Assembly: GCA_021018995.1 (NCBI GenBank)
Contig: CM037589.1
Location: 7,951,001-8,015,000, forward strand
Direction of reading: 5' to 3'
Source of the DNA: Chloranthus sessilifolius
Taxonomy: Eukaryota > Streptophyta > Magnoliopsida > Chloranthales > Chloranthaceae
Length of the DNA: 64,000 nucleotides
Shown here: piece after piece, positions 10,871-59,563 of the stretch
Layout of the letters: each line of letters starts with the position of its first letter
Numbering within the stretch: the first letter of the stretch is position 1
Made by a program: the position numbers and the translations under genes
Notes under the pieces: model-generated
Seen by the model: only the letters and a program-made list of their open reading frames with translations
Databases searched by the model: none
Told to the model about the DNA's origin: nothing

Positions 10871-11253
10871 CTATGGACGTCTTATACTCCGTCCTAGAAA
10901 CCTAGAGGGACTAAATGGTGTAAGATCCACCACGCTAGAATGGCCATACAACACCAACTCTGCAACAGCAGCTCCAGTAGAAGGGCCATTCAGAATTCCC
11001 CAACAGCTATGCCCCGTCGCTACATAACACCCCTTCACATCAGGCATCTCTCCTATCACCGGCACGCCATCATCAGTGCAAGGCAGGAAACACGCCTGCT
11101 CCGCCTCCACTTGCGCTTCCTCTTCCCCAAGCTTACTAGAAACTGTTCGAGCCACCCTATGCAAAGTTCTTATGCTTTCTGGGTCGGGCACCACCCCCTC
11201 CGGATCATCTGGAACCACGGCTTCGGCCGACATTCCACACAAATAAACCTCAC
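10871..11253 (-). CDS. FAD oxidoreductase coding exon 2
   Basis: Final coding exon, 383 bp, starting after gtcag and ending in TAG at 10871-10873. Encodes the C-terminal FAD contact motif. Confidence 0.88.
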
Positions 11254-13255
11254 CTGACAATAAATCCAATCTAAACTTTTAACAAAAAAATAGGGGAACC
11301 TGTATTAAGAATCGCTGAAAGCACCTGCGCGCTCAAGTGCCAAGTAAAAATATTATTATTTTTTTAATCAGTTGTAAAATTTATAAGAGCAGCCACCTTA
11401 AGCACCAACTCCTTCAACTCTCGGGAGTGGCAACAATGACTACTACATCACCGAAGAGCCCTCTTTTTCTTTCTCAACTCAGACGAGACTCAATAACATG
11501 AGTGTCAACTAATGCTCAAAAAAAAAAAAAAAGAAGATATTAATGGATACCCTTTCCAGATGTAAAAAAACTAGCCGTGATCACCCACCACCAGTTTTTT
11601 GCATCTAAAGGTTGCCTACTGCCACATCACAGACAAAACTGCCTATGACATCCACAGTGGGTGGGTACCCATTGTTAGGTTGTCACATCTGACGATAGTG
11701 TCCACCGTCAGCTGGAGCTGATAGAGAAAATATATGGTGCTTCAGTGAAGCAGTAGGCATTGTTGAGACTCGTTAGAAAGAGAGGGTGCTTTGGTGATGC
11801 CGGAGCTGAGGAAGGAAGAAGAAGTGGAGTGGGTGCTTCAATTTAGCTGTTTTTTTTTTTTTTTTTAAAATGAAAGAATGATAAGTGGGCACTCTTACAC
11901 ACTTTTGCCACTGTGTCAATAAACTTTCAGCGAGTAGGTGCTTTTGGCTGCTAGGTGGTAATAGGTATCAAATAAGAAACGGATAATAGCTGCCGACTCA
12001 CATTTAAATACAAAAATGAAGTTTAAATGACCTTACACCATAAAATTAGAGCTTTTCGTTCATTCAAAAAAAATAAAATAAAATGAGAGCTATTCGTATT
12101 ACATGTAACGTTGAAGCGTGGTTTTTTATCTGTTATTAGAACATGTTTTAGCGAATAAATCGTGCCCATAGGTGAATGTGACCCATCTGAGTGGAAAATT
12201 AATATCAGCCCTTAAAATTAAAATTAAGAAGAACTGCATACCAAAAAACTATGCCTTGGGGCCCATTTCTCCTGTTTATTGACGACGTGGATTACCAACA
12301 TCTTAAACCACTAATGACGTATGATTGATCAAAATATTTCACCTGTAGGCCTTGGATAAACCTCAGGGTCCATAGCTTTCCCTCCACCAGCGCTCAAATA
12401 ACTAAGAAAAAGAGCGTGCGGGGTGATCGCCTCTGGCTCCCTTGGCTTCAGCACGATGCTATGCGCCTTGAGCCCTGACACATAGAACAGCGACGAAAGC
12501 AGAGGCATTCGACCACACCATGGCCCCAGTGCCAAAACCACCGCATCGGCTCCAAATACCCGCCCCCCTTCTTCCTTGAGCACCACCCCCTTCACCCTCC
12601 CTTCCTCCATCTCAACCCGCTCAACTTCCCCGATCACCACCTGAACCCCATACTTCTCCACCGCCGTCGATAACAAAGTTCGGGTGAACTGCTGAGGGTG
12701 AACTTGTGCAGTTGTCTCCTCCGTCCCTATCGTCTTAGGGTTCCGAGCGGGTCCGTCTACCCAAGGAGGAATAAGAGAATTGGAGGAGGAGGCACCACCG
12801 TGGTGCGCTTCCTGAATGGAGATGCTGAGGGTGTGGAGAGGGCGGTAACCGTAGGATCGAGCGCCGTCGAGGTCGTGGGCGAGTGAACGGTGGAGATTGA
12901 AGCTGGCGCGGGCGAGGTTGGAGAGAGGCCCTTCGTCGCACCAGTCTAGGGCTAGGAAACCTCCGGCTTTGCCGGATGCCGCGCAGGCGACTGAAGATTT
13001 CTCTATCAAGGTTACGGAGACGGAGGTAGCAGCGTCGGCTGCCGCTTTCTTGGCGAGGAAGAAGGCTGTACAGACTCCTATGACTCCGCCGCCACACACT
13101 ATAACTCGTTTCAGTTGCTGGGTTTCCATGGAGTTATTATTAGTACTGGAGGATGCTCGGATGGGAACTGAGAAATTTGAGGGTTGGGGTTGGGTTGCAG
13201 AGCACCATAATGGTGATGATAATATATTTGCCATTTTTATTTTTCTATTTTGCAT
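10871..13255 (-). CDS. FAD-dependent oxidoreductase (DadA/TDA3-like), two exons
   Basis: Joining 12343-13255 and 10871-11253 gives 431 codons plus stop; starting at the second in-frame ATG (13234) gives 424. The intron begins ACAG|gtgaaa and ends gtcag|GTGAGG. The N-terminus (residues 8-45) is rich in Ser, Pro and Asn and looks like an organelle transit peptide. The Rossmann dinucleotide-binding motif VIVCGGGVIG lies at about residues 51-60, followed by a strand ending in LIEKSS. SGKAGGFLALDW and the C-terminal GHSCWGILNGPSTG are typical of the D-amino-acid/glycine-oxidase (DAO) fold. This fits the plant FAD-dependent oxidoreductase family related to yeast Tda3; substrate not predictable. GC is clearly higher than in the surroundings. 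Which of the two ATGs is used is undecided. Confidence 0.88.
11254..12342 (-). other. FAD oxidoreductase intron (1089 bp)
   Basis: Low-complexity intron with a 15-A run near 11520 and an 18-T run near 11850. Partly inverted blocks around 11310-11500 and 11730-11950 (GGTGCTT/AAGCACC words) suggest a decayed foldback element. Nothing coding. Confidence 0.55.
12343..13255 (-). CDS. FAD oxidoreductase coding exon 1
   Basis: First coding exon, 913 bp; ends in phase 1 at ACAG|gtgaaa. Encodes the transit-like N-terminus and the FAD-binding half. Confidence 0.88.
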
Positions 13256-13400
13256 TTATTTAATTTAAAAAGTGTGCATGCAAATGAAGTACAGCTACAC
13301 GTGACGATAGCTTGATGTGTTGGTTTTTCTCATACGGAAGGGAGGGTTCCTTGGGTGAGTCCTCCACTCGAGGATAAAGAAATCGGATTTCTTTTTTATT
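13256..13400 (-). promoter_or_regulatory. Putative promoter/5' UTR of the FAD oxidoreductase
   Basis: An AT-rich run (ctttttaaattaaataa on the minus strand) lies immediately before the ATG, and an ACACGTGA G-box-like word is at about 13298. No TATA box at a convincing distance, so the start site is not assigned. Confidence 0.3.
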
Positions 13401-13409
13401 TGAGTGGGA

Positions 13410-13566
13410 TCGAAACAGAAATTTCGAACCGAAATTTTAAATTTCGGGTGAAATCTTTGTCAGAGTACCGAATTTACCGGAATTTTATGTTTTCATTTCG
13501 GTAGGAACTGAAATCAAAACATTTGAAGATTTCAACCGAAATTTTGAACCATGCTTCGACTGAGTG
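13410..13566. mobile_element. Palindromic-word MITE (CGAAATTTCGG type)
   Basis: The interior is built from CGAAATTTCGG-like words, and the right end reads ATTTTGAACCATG as in the related copies. The word TGAGTGG occurs just outside both sides (about 13401 and 13561), a possible 7-8 bp target duplication. The left terminus is decayed. Confidence 0.5.
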
Positions 13567-13913
13567 GTACATTTCATTGTTTATAACCCAGAAATGAATA
13601 TTACCCGCCATTTTTTAGGTATGTATCAATGAAAAATACCATCTAAGTCATCTGATGAACTCTCAACCATTGAATCAGATGATGGCTGTTGAATACATTG
13701 AATCATATGATAGAGATGCACTAAAATTTTCTTAAGCATTTATAAAAATTATAAGAAAAATACAATTAAATGTACCTATTGAATCTTGAAAAGCACCTAC
13801 CACCACATATGAAAACAAAATTTTTATTTTTTATCAAGGATAAAAAAAGAGAAAATACTCGATGAAATAAGAGGGGCACCTACGAAGCAAAACCCTCACT
13901 TACTTGAAACCCA

Positions 13914-14103
13914 ACCTCCTCTTCCTCCTTGCTCAACTAAAATCCTAAATAAATAACAGTTTCTGTCATAAACCCTCTTAAAACTTTAAACCTCAAACCC
14001 AACTTTTAACCTCCTCTTCCTCCTTACTCAAATAAAATTCTAAATTACAAACAGTTTCCACCATAAACCCTCTTAAAACCTTAAACCTCAAACCCAACTT
14101 TTC
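13914..14103. repeat. Tandem duplication, 2 x about 95 bp
   Basis: Direct repeat of a segment starting acctcctcttcctcctt and ending aacccaactttt, copies at 13914-14008 and 14009-14103. No coding potential. Confidence 0.85.
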
Positions 14104-14427
14104 TTCTTCTTACTCAATGAAATCTTAAAAGTCTTGAAATCCACTTGAAACCTTCTTCAATTTCTAAACCAAAAGCTTAACCTCCTTTTTTTTCAACTCC
14201 GGTGAGTCACAACGATCGCGATGTTCTCGCCAGAGCTAAGAAATAAGTCGTCATCCGTGTCGTTACCATCTTTATCAGTATCGTCATCATCACAGTTGGC
14301 CTAAGATAAGGAAGAAGAAAAGGATACTAAAAAAAATACCTATTCAAAGAATTTTTGAGATTCATTTAATTTAGGGCCTACCTCGATAAAGGGAAAAGAA
14401 AAGACAGATGGAAAGGAAATGAAATCT

Positions 14428-14752
14428 CTACAATCCCATATATGGCAAAAAAATTAGGGGACCGGAAATGGAAAAGAAAACATTTTTAATTTTCCCCACT
14501 TCAAAAATTGCTAAATCTGCTTGAAATAGGGGATTTCATGGGAAAATTTGACACTGCCTCCCACAGTAAGCTCTCTCCAAATATCTCTCCGTCTCCACAA
14601 ATCTCTCTCTCATACACAATTTCTCTATCTACCTAAGTTAACTATTTTTAAGTTTTTATTATGTGTTATGTACACTAAAGATAGTGCTCCCCTTTCATTT
14701 TTTGAGTCATCAAACAACCCAAACACCAAACACCAGAAAACAATAAATTCCT
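14428..14752. repeat. 325-bp direct repeat, copy A
   Basis: Nearly identical to 17888-18210 (copy B): by eye about 8 substitutions and one 2-bp indel. It starts at ctacaatcc and ends at caataaattcct. No TG...CA ends, so it does not look like an LTR. Confidence 0.9.
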
Positions 14753-16149
14753 TAACTAGAATATGTCTCTCAAAGAATAAAGTCTAAAGCAAAAGGACTC
14801 TCAAGGCTCGTAGAAATCTGCTGGATCTACGCTCTCCTCCAGATGATAGCCAACGTTTCCATCTACGTAAGCCGCCTCCGGAACAGCAGCTCTCGCGTTA
14901 TTATGAACAGGATAAATGGAATATTCACCTGAAACTGTTTGATTTGGGAGGGGGGTGAGTTTACTCAGTCGCGTAAACTCAGCGGGTTGCACAATCGATC
15001 CACCATAACTTACTCAGGTGATCGTGTGTACAATCGCTTGAATTGCGGTATATTTTTAAAATATAACCAACATCTTAAATAAATGAAATAAGCTTATCCA
15101 TAATTCATAGACTATCATAATCAAGATTGAAAAATATATTAAAATAACATGAAGAGTGCATGATACTTTTATTTTCTTATCTCTTTTCCTATTTGTCTCA
15201 TCAACTTAGCATACGTGACATATCGTAAGTCTTATTAATTACTCCATACGCCTACACAATGTACTTCACATCTTATCTTATTTAAACGATCTGTGTCAGG
15301 ATCGCTGCTCGAGCCTACCACGCGAGGTCCACGTGTAGATAATCACCTAACCTCCATATCATAACATAAACCACCATCCAGCCAGATGAGGTTGCCGGCA
15401 TAGTAACCACGATGTCCCCTTAGTTCGAGACAAGGCTATAATGTCCTTAAGACCCGTCTTGGCTGCAGACGTTAGGCCCTTACGGTGGCTCGTAAGGTAT
15501 GGCACGTGTAGAAACTAAATTAATGTTTAGCTGGCCTTCACAGTGTATCTTAACATATCATATCATTTTTCGGTTACGGGCTTAGGTCCCCTCTCCGATT
15601 TCATATTTGCGTGGGCTTAAGTCCCCACTTTCTTAACATACATATGTCTTAACATATTTTTTTCTCATTTTTTCTTATAACTTAGTTAGAATGGGCCACG
15701 GTGCGATAGGCTTCACTAAAACCACGCTTTTCAAGGGACGGGTTCCGTAGTAACCTGGATATACTTCGTGTGATATCCCATACTACCATAGAGGGGTTAC
15801 ATCCGTACATGGATGCCTACATTCCAAGTTTCACGTGACCGTGAAAGAAATCCCACCGTGACGAAGGCTTATGTCATGTGTCATATCTTATTCTTAACTT
15901 ATATGCGTATGCCCTATCGTGATTTTCTATATGATGAATGTCATATGATAATGGTGAACATATATAAGAATGAACTATAACATAAACATTAAACATTTCA
16001 TATTTTTGATGAAAATTAATAACGAGCATAACATACGAAATATTAAAGTAAAACAGAAAATAAGAAATATTTAACTATATTTATTTTGCAATAGAGTTGA
16101 AACTATACTTCATTAAGGTTAATTATATCCATGAAATTTGGTAATTGAT
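14753..16149. other. Unassigned, probably non-coding part of a gypsy element
   Basis: Between direct repeat A and the gypsy pol remnant. There is a 63-codon minus frame at 14801-14992 and GC-richer stretches near 15290-15870, but no domain I recognise. The link to the adjacent gypsy pol is inference from position. Confidence 0.35.
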
Positions 16150-17390
16150 TGGTATAACGATCCGACCAATTTTTTATGTTCTACCTTGACTTGTTGACAC
16201 ACTAAACATCTCGACACGTATTCGGTTATTTCTCATTTCATATTCGGCCACCAATACCAATTTATCAGATTTCAATACATCTTAGTACTGCCTGGATGTA
16301 CGGAGTATCCTGATTTGTGACCTTCATCAAGTATCTCCTTTTTCACTTGAGAGTCTTTGGGTACGCACAGTCTTTGTCTGAAGAGTAACATCCCATCCGT
16401 CCTTAGGCTGAAATCGGGTTTCGATCATATGGTTTCAATGATTTTGAGGATCTCTGAGTCTGTACGCTGTATTTCCCTGAGTTTGTCTAAAATGAACGGA
16501 CTCATCACAATTCGTGCCAAATATACACCATCGTCAATCTCTTGGAGGTAAATGTCTTCTTCGGCGAGTTCATTGAAGGGCTTCCAAATTTTTAATCTGG
16601 CTAATAGTGCCGAAGATTTTCTACTAAGTGCATTAGCGACGACATTTGCTTTTCCGGGGTGGTAATTTATGGAGCAGTCGTAATCTTTCATGTATTCCAT
16701 CCATCTACGTTGTCTCAAATTTAGGTCCTTTTGTGAGAAAAGGTACTTGAGACTTTTGTGATCTGTATAAATCTTGAACGTCTCACCGTAGAGGTAGTGG
16801 CGCCATAGTTTGAGGGCGAAGATAACTGCAGCCAGTTCCAAGTCATGAACCGGATAGTTCTTTTCATGAGGTTTGAGCTGTCTTGACCCATAAGCGACAA
16901 CTTTCTTACTTTGTTCAAGCACACAACCAAGTCCCTGGCGAGATGCATTCGTGAATATTTCAAATTCACTAGCGCCTGAAGTGAAAGGTAGGGTAAGGAT
17001 TGGTGCAGTAGTAAGTCTCTTCTTCAATTCTAGAAAACTTGCTTTACATTCATCGGTCCACACAAATTTAACATTCTTCCATGTGAGGCAGATGAGCGGT
17101 AGAGCAATGCGTGAAAATCCTTCAACAAAGCGACGGTAGTAACCTGCCAATCCGAGGAAACTCCTAACTTCGGTGACACTCATCGGTGCTTTTCATTTAT
17201 TAACTGCTTCGATCTTAGAAGGATCGACGGTCACTCCTTCTGCTGATACCACGTGGCTAAGGAAGGTCACTTGTTTAAGCGAAAACTCACACTTACTAAG
17301 TTTAGCATACAACTGGTGATCTTGGAGTACCTGAAGTGCGAGACGAAGGTGTTCCTCATGTTCTTCCACTCTTTATAATCCTTAACTTTT
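16150..17390 (-). pseudogene. Ty3/gypsy pol fragment: RT end, RNase H, integrase zinc finger
   Basis: Minus-strand remnant of a chromovirus-like pol. The RT C-terminus (about 17184-17390, [16 protein letters not shown] and VDPSKIEAV) runs into [15 protein letters not shown] and the RNase H region (16425-17183, [53 protein letters not shown]). An integrase H2C2 zinc-finger remnant follows at about 16160-16300 (HPGSTKMY ... CLVCQQVK). Defects are a stop at about 17204, further stops in the zinc-finger part, and FTNAS where the RNase H catalytic Asp is expected. No integrase core, gag, protease or LTRs recognised. Confidence 0.85.
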
Positions 17391-17887
17391 CAAAAATCAA
17401 ATTCTCGTAGTCTCTTAAATTATTTATTCAAAATATACTCTCACTTCTCAACATCAATTACTTCTAACACTTTGTTATAGGCTATCATCATTATTATATC
17501 TTGTTGACCATAAAGTAATTCAAATAAATATGAGGTTAATGATAATAATTTATTCCTCCATCTGAACTCACTTCTAATAAGTTATTCTTATAGTCAACAT
17601 CTCAACCTATAATGAATATTTAAACCATCAAACCAGTCAGGATTTATCTTTTCTAATTATTCCCTAATACTCTAAAAATAAATTTTCTAATTGCTTTTCA
17701 ATCTTCAAAGATTCTTCTCAATTTCTTTCACATACTCCTAATTCATATAAGTTTTCATCAAATAGATCTTTAAATCCTCAATTGAATTTTTAAATCTTAC
17801 GTCATTGATCATCACACTTTCTTAAAATCCCTTAGTCCACAAAAGATCTAAAGCTTGGGGTATTTCAAAATCATTATCACATCATCA
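17391..17887. other. No recognised feature
   Basis: AT-rich, pyrimidine-rich sequence between the gypsy fragment and direct repeat B. Confidence 0.4.
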
Positions 17888-18210
17888 CTACAATCCAATA
17901 TATGGCAAAAAAATTAGGGGACCGGAAATGGAAAAGAAAACATTTTTAATTTTCCCCACTTCAGAAACTGCTAAATCTGCTTGAAATAGGGAATTTCATG
18001 GGAAAATTTGACACTGCCTCCCACAGTAAGCTCTCTCCAAATATCTCTCCGTCTCCACAAATCTCTCTCTCGTACACAATTTCTCTATCTACCTAAGTTA
18101 ACTATTTTTAAGTTTTTATTGTGTTATGTACACTAAAGATAGTACTCCCCTTTCATTTTTTGAGTTATCAAACAACCCAAACACCAAACACCAGAAAGCA
18201 ATAAATTCCT
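17888..18210. repeat. 325-bp direct repeat, copy B
   Basis: Second copy of 14428-14752 in the same orientation, about 3.1 kb away. Confidence 0.9.
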
Positions 18211-18848
18211 ATTAATTCTAAAGGATCTGGCATCCATAGGATCTTCAAATCCATTTCCAAACAGAGCCTCTAATATGTGCACCAATTTGAGATTGTTATG
18301 TGTCCGTGCACCAATGAACTCTCGATGTGCGGGCCATACACCATAGATAAACTCATCTAAAAGAATCAACAAGCGAGCAGCGAAAAAAAAAAAATTTGGT
18401 ATTAAGTAAGCCGTCCGAGCTCCCTATGACTTAGATTTGCTGATCACTTTTTGACACGTCACGTGTAAACATCATGCGTGCAGTATAATTTGAAGACCAA
18501 AATCTAAAGATCTATAATGGAACCCATCTTCAGAAGATTGGGACAAGAAAAATCTCCATCGTTTGATAAGACTGCGGATGCAATGCTATATGACGTGGGT
18601 TATAATTTAAAGGAGGATTTTTATTTCTCCTCTTGCATTTAATGTGGCCCAAAAATACAAAAACAGAGGCATAATTTACAGTTTACACCTTTGATAGCAA
18701 TAAAACTAAAAGTACAGGTTTCTGTACATAGATCCAAGAAGACATGACTGTTTTCTGTCACAGAAACAGTTGGTTACCCATGTTGATATACAGAAAAAAA
18801 GGGAAAATGATGTCCCGTAATGCGGAAACAAGATCAAACAAGGTCAAT
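18211..18848 (-). other. CUL4 3' flank, probably including the 3' UTR
   Basis: Region after the CUL4 stop codon. No canonical AATAAA close to the stop that I would call. A 79-codon minus frame (18133-18372) overlaps repeat B and is not recognised. Confidence 0.35.
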
Positions 18849-55727
<36,879 letters not shown>

Positions 55728-55787
55728 CAATCAAAGAGCATCGTAACAGAGCCGAGCAACGAACGGCGAGCGAACAAAGAGAGAGAA

Positions 55788-55827
<40 letters not shown>

Positions 55828-56000
55828 AGGAGAGAGACTGTTTTATAAATGTTTGTTCCTGGTTTGGTTAAGAGCTAAGGATGCGAGCTCGGTTGATGGT
55901 GAGTGTCTAAGTGAGCAAGATTTGGTTTTATGCGTATGGTATGAGGTTGGTATTAGGTGCTTCGACCGGAATGTGGTGCATGGTGCTTGGGTCATCTGCA
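55728..56000 (-). promoter_or_regulatory. CUL4: CUL4 5' UTR/promoter region with CT-rich tract
   Basis: On the minus strand a (CT)n tract of about 55 bp (55780-55838) lies 50-110 bp upstream of the CUL4 ATG, as is common in plant 5' UTRs. No clear TATA box. The transcription start is not assigned. 56000-56440 holds nothing recognised. Confidence 0.5.
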
Positions 56001-56439
56001 ATGGTAATAGATTACGATATCGTAAATTAACAGAATCTGGAATTTTCGTTCATATAGAGAGGATTTGATGTTAGGCTATTAGCTGACTGGGATTTCCACA
56101 GGTCATCCATTTGGGTACACGTGGCATGCCTACTCATCAAGCCGAAATGTTCAAGAAAAATGTCCAAATTGGCTGTTGAACCATTCCGATCAGAACATTT
56201 ATATTTATTTACGGATAGCGCACTCTCACCGTCTTGTTTAGACTTGAGAAAAATTTCTCACCTTTGCTGCTTTTGAACTTCTAAGCCATTTGGCACATAT
56301 TTCTAGCCAATCAAAGTCCTAATTTTAGCTCACCGATTTAAAATGAAGTCCGTAGATTTGAACAATTGTCTCTCTCAAAACAGAAAAATAATTGAGGGCC
56401 AAGGATCAAAATTAGAATTTCTCACCGTCTTGTTTAAAC

Positions 56440-56605
56440 ATGTCCGAAATTAGAATTTTGGATGAAATTTTCGGCCGATAATTTCCCCTCCTTATATATT
56501 TGGATTGAAATTTCAGTTCAAACTATCATTTCGATGGGACCAAAATCAAAACGATTCGGCCAATAACTTGAGTTATTGGCCGAAATTTTGAACCATAAAT
56601 AGGGT
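56440..56605. mobile_element. Palindromic-word MITE (CGAAATTTCGG type), decayed
   Basis: Right end CCGAAATTTTGAACCATA; interior GAAATTTTCGGCCG, GAAATTTCAG and ATTGGCCGAAA words. The left end and flanking duplication are unclear. Confidence 0.4.
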
Positions 56606-56619
56606 TGTCGGCTGTCATA

Positions 56620-56965
56620 GGTGTCTGAATGGGCTGGGTCGGGCTAGGATTAGGCTAGCCCTTAAGCTGGTCAGTTATAAATGGGCACTTTAGAATTAGC
56701 CCATACCCGATCGGCTTAATAATTGGGCCAAGTCCAGCCACCCAGTTTACGGCCCATAGCCCATAGCAGGCTAGGTCGGGTCGAGCCACGACCCACCTTA
56801 TATTTTTTATATAAAGGGTAGAGCTGAGTTTGGGCCAGGTATAAATGAGCCGATTTTTCTATCGGACTTTTGGATCTACCCATTACCAGGCCAACCTACT
56901 AATCAAGTCATTTATCAGGCCTACTTACCATAGCACATGCTCATCCCATAGCCAGCCCCGGTCAA
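56620..56965. repeat. GGGCTAGGCC-type word array
   Basis: Irregular repetition of GGGCTGGGTCGGGCTAGG and its inverse (TAGCCC, GGCCCA). A similar block is at 57845-57990 (GGGCCGGGCCAGGCC) and a short one at 58310-58360. No coding potential and no clear termini. Confidence 0.55.
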
Positions 56966-56991
56966 GCTCCAGCTTAGCCAGTTGAGACCAT

Positions 56992-57191
56992 GGTTCAAAA
57001 TTTTCAGCCCATTCATTTATCGGAACGAAACGATTATTTGGATTTGGTCCCCATCGAAACGGTAACTTGAATCGAAATTTCGATCCAAATATATATAGAG
57101 GGGAAATTATCGGCTGAAATTCAAATTTTTGGCCGAATTTTTTGTTCAAATTTCCGGTTTCGGTCATGCTCGAAACCGAAAACGAAATCGC
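56992..57191. mobile_element. Palindromic-word MITE (CGAAATTTCG type) with near-perfect 8-bp TSD
   Basis: Left end CATGGTTCAAAAT and, from the right, GAAGGATCAAAC. The flanking octamers GTTGAGAC and GTTGAAAC differ at one base. Interior words are CGAAATTTCGATCC and CGAAACCGAAAACG. Confidence 0.6.
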
Positions 57192-58574
57192 TAGTTTGAT
57201 CCTTCGTTGAAACCCCTAACTGTGAATGGGAGAGGTAAAGGCCAGCCACTCTAAAACCGAGCCCAAGCCTATTTTAAAGTTTTTGTATTTTTTAAAAGGG
57301 AGCCATTTTGCACAGGCTTTTCAAGTGATTGCACCGAATTTAAAAGAAAGACTTATAAATTTAGCAACCTCTACTATGTAAAGGCACCATCTAATCCGTT
57401 TGATTCGAATGCCATAATTTAAAGATATCAATTGCAAAGGATTAGAATAAAATATAATTTTCATCATTTGATTAAATGGATCAAATGCTATTATATAATT
57501 CAACAATTGACTACAATAGATCATATGGCAAGTATCGTATTTTGCTCCAATTTTATGTACCAGAGATTTATTGATCATGAACTTCAAATCAAACGGCCCA
57601 TATTACATTTTTACATATCACATGTCCCTAAAATACCAAGTCTTTCTTTAAATTCAGTGCAATCACTTGAAAAACGTATGCAAGTAATGGCTCCCTTTTT
57701 AAAATCTTGAAATGGCCAAATGTTTTCAACTAAATAGGCATGCACTAAGTAAGGTAAAGAAAAATTTAAACATTTAAAAGTGTCTATGATAGATTTAACA
57801 GAAAGAGTTAGTCTCCAATGCCTGTCCACCCATAATGTGCATTTAGGGCAGTCAATGGGCCGGGCCAGGCCGGGCCAGATTTTGGCCCTCACCTAGCCCG
57901 AAAAAAGTGATACTTTCTTTCAAGTAGACCGAGCTTGATATCCGAATTGAGCTAAATATGTTATAACCTGGATCAATCTGGGTCGGACTTGAGTTGAGTG
58001 TTCCTATATATATGTATCATTTTTAAGTTATTAAAGAAATTCCTTTTTATTTATTTAAATGCCCTGAGATTAATCGTTGTCCGTTATAATCATTGTGAAA
58101 CAAACTAAAATGAAATATTTGAATAAAAGCATGTATCTGAGCCTCTATAATATTAATATAATTATTTAATTAAAATTTTATCCTTTTTCAAACTTTTATT
58201 AGACAAAAAACAACCCAAGAGCAACTAAATTTTATTAGCAAAAATAGCCCCAAAAAAATACTCCAACCAAATTTTATTAGAAAAAAATAACTAAAAAAAA
58301 GTTCGAAAAAATGCCCAAGCCTAACCCGGTAGAGGCCGGGCTTAGGCTGAGTTCCGATATGTATTGGCCTATTTAAAAAATAAAAATAAAAAATCCACGT
58401 CACTATCCAATTGATGGAAGGATGCTCAAAATATAATACCCATTCTCTGGTCGTCACCAAGTTTCATGTAGTTTTATCTTGTGCCTGGCTAATGATTCTA
58501 GCCCAGTTTGGCAAACAATTCAAAGTGAGAAAAATATTGGGTGAAAAGCATATTTCACCTAAGGACGCTTATAA

Positions 58575-58636
58575 TTGAAAATGGTATTATTGTGAGAAGT
58601 TGTCTTATGATGCTTCTCATACAATACCATTTTCTG
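58575..58636. repeat. Short near-perfect hairpin
   Basis: GAAAATGGTATTATTGTGAGAA and its inverse TTCTCATACAATACCATTTTC enclose a loop of about 14 nt. It directly adjoins the next mobile element. Confidence 0.7.
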
Positions 58637-58645
58637 CATTGCGAC

Positions 58646-58923
58646 CAAGGTGTCAACTCGAGTACTTTTATCGAGTATTGATCCAGAGAAGACCGATACA
58701 AATCGGCCGATACTGAGTTGACTCAGTGAACTTAAAAACAATAAAATTGGGATGTATCGGCCGTTACTTTTCCATATTGGCCGATACCCAATGCTGATAC
58801 TAAAAATCGAGTTGATAACCAATCCATATCGGCACCGATTTGTATCGATTTGCCGAAAACAAATACGCATTGATTTACTAAAAAATCGATATGTATCGGT
58901 ATCAGCCGATTTTTGATACCTTG
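58646..58923. mobile_element. Palindromic-word MITE (GATACGTATCGG type) with near-perfect 8-bp TSD
   Basis: Ends CAAGGTGTCAA and TTGATACCTTG are inverse with one mismatch. The flanking octamers ATTGCGAC and ATTGTGAC differ at one base. The interior is packed with ATCGGCCGATAC, GATACAAATCGG and TATCGGTATC words. Confidence 0.7.
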
Positions 58924-59563
58924 ATTGTGACTCACCTCTTTATGACAATTAAATAGTTTTTTTTTTTTTTAAATGAACAACACAAATGTCTTTTTTTTTT
59001 ATATATAAGTAAGCTAGGCTTGATTCTGCTACCTTGAGATTAAATGTGTAATTTTCAAATATATAAAATTCGTAACATCGAACCTAGAATTTCAGTGTGA
59101 ATCATTCGTTCATAAGATCAGTATAAAACTTCCCAAATCAGATTGTTTGAGTCTTTTAATGAGCATGCTTTTTTGGCTATTTAATCTTCATACAATATTT
59201 AGCCATTTGGCAATTTGGATTGGTCCCAAACGTCTGCCATGCGGTCCAAAAAGTGTGATGGTGGAGACTTTAGGTCGAATGTGCTCTCATTAACTCTTTC
59301 GTAAGCATTTGTCTTAACTCCAAAGCTGCACTTGGGGTCCTGCCTGACACTCTCAAGTCTGGAGTGCATTTGGTAAACCAGCTCCCCACCCCATTTCCAG
59401 TGAGAGTAGCTATTTTAAGTGCAAAATAAGCTCCCTACCAAAGCAAAAGTTACTTGCTCACGCGGGGAGTGGGCAACAAGACGAAGTGCGCTAGTGTGGA
59501 GCTTGCCCTAACGTAGGTTTTTACCATTTTAAACTTTGAATCTGCTCCACAATTGATGTATTG

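Noticed and set aside
12735..13097. Arg/Ser-rich 120-codon frame and a plus-strand 123-codon frame (12897-13268) over the oxidoreductase
   Set aside because: Shadow frames of the GC-rich first exon; the conserved FAD motifs lie in the other frame.
14428..18210. Direct repeats as LTRs of the enclosed gypsy element
   Set aside because: They lack TG...CA ends and no PBS or polypurine tract adjoins them; the enclosed pol is only a fragment.
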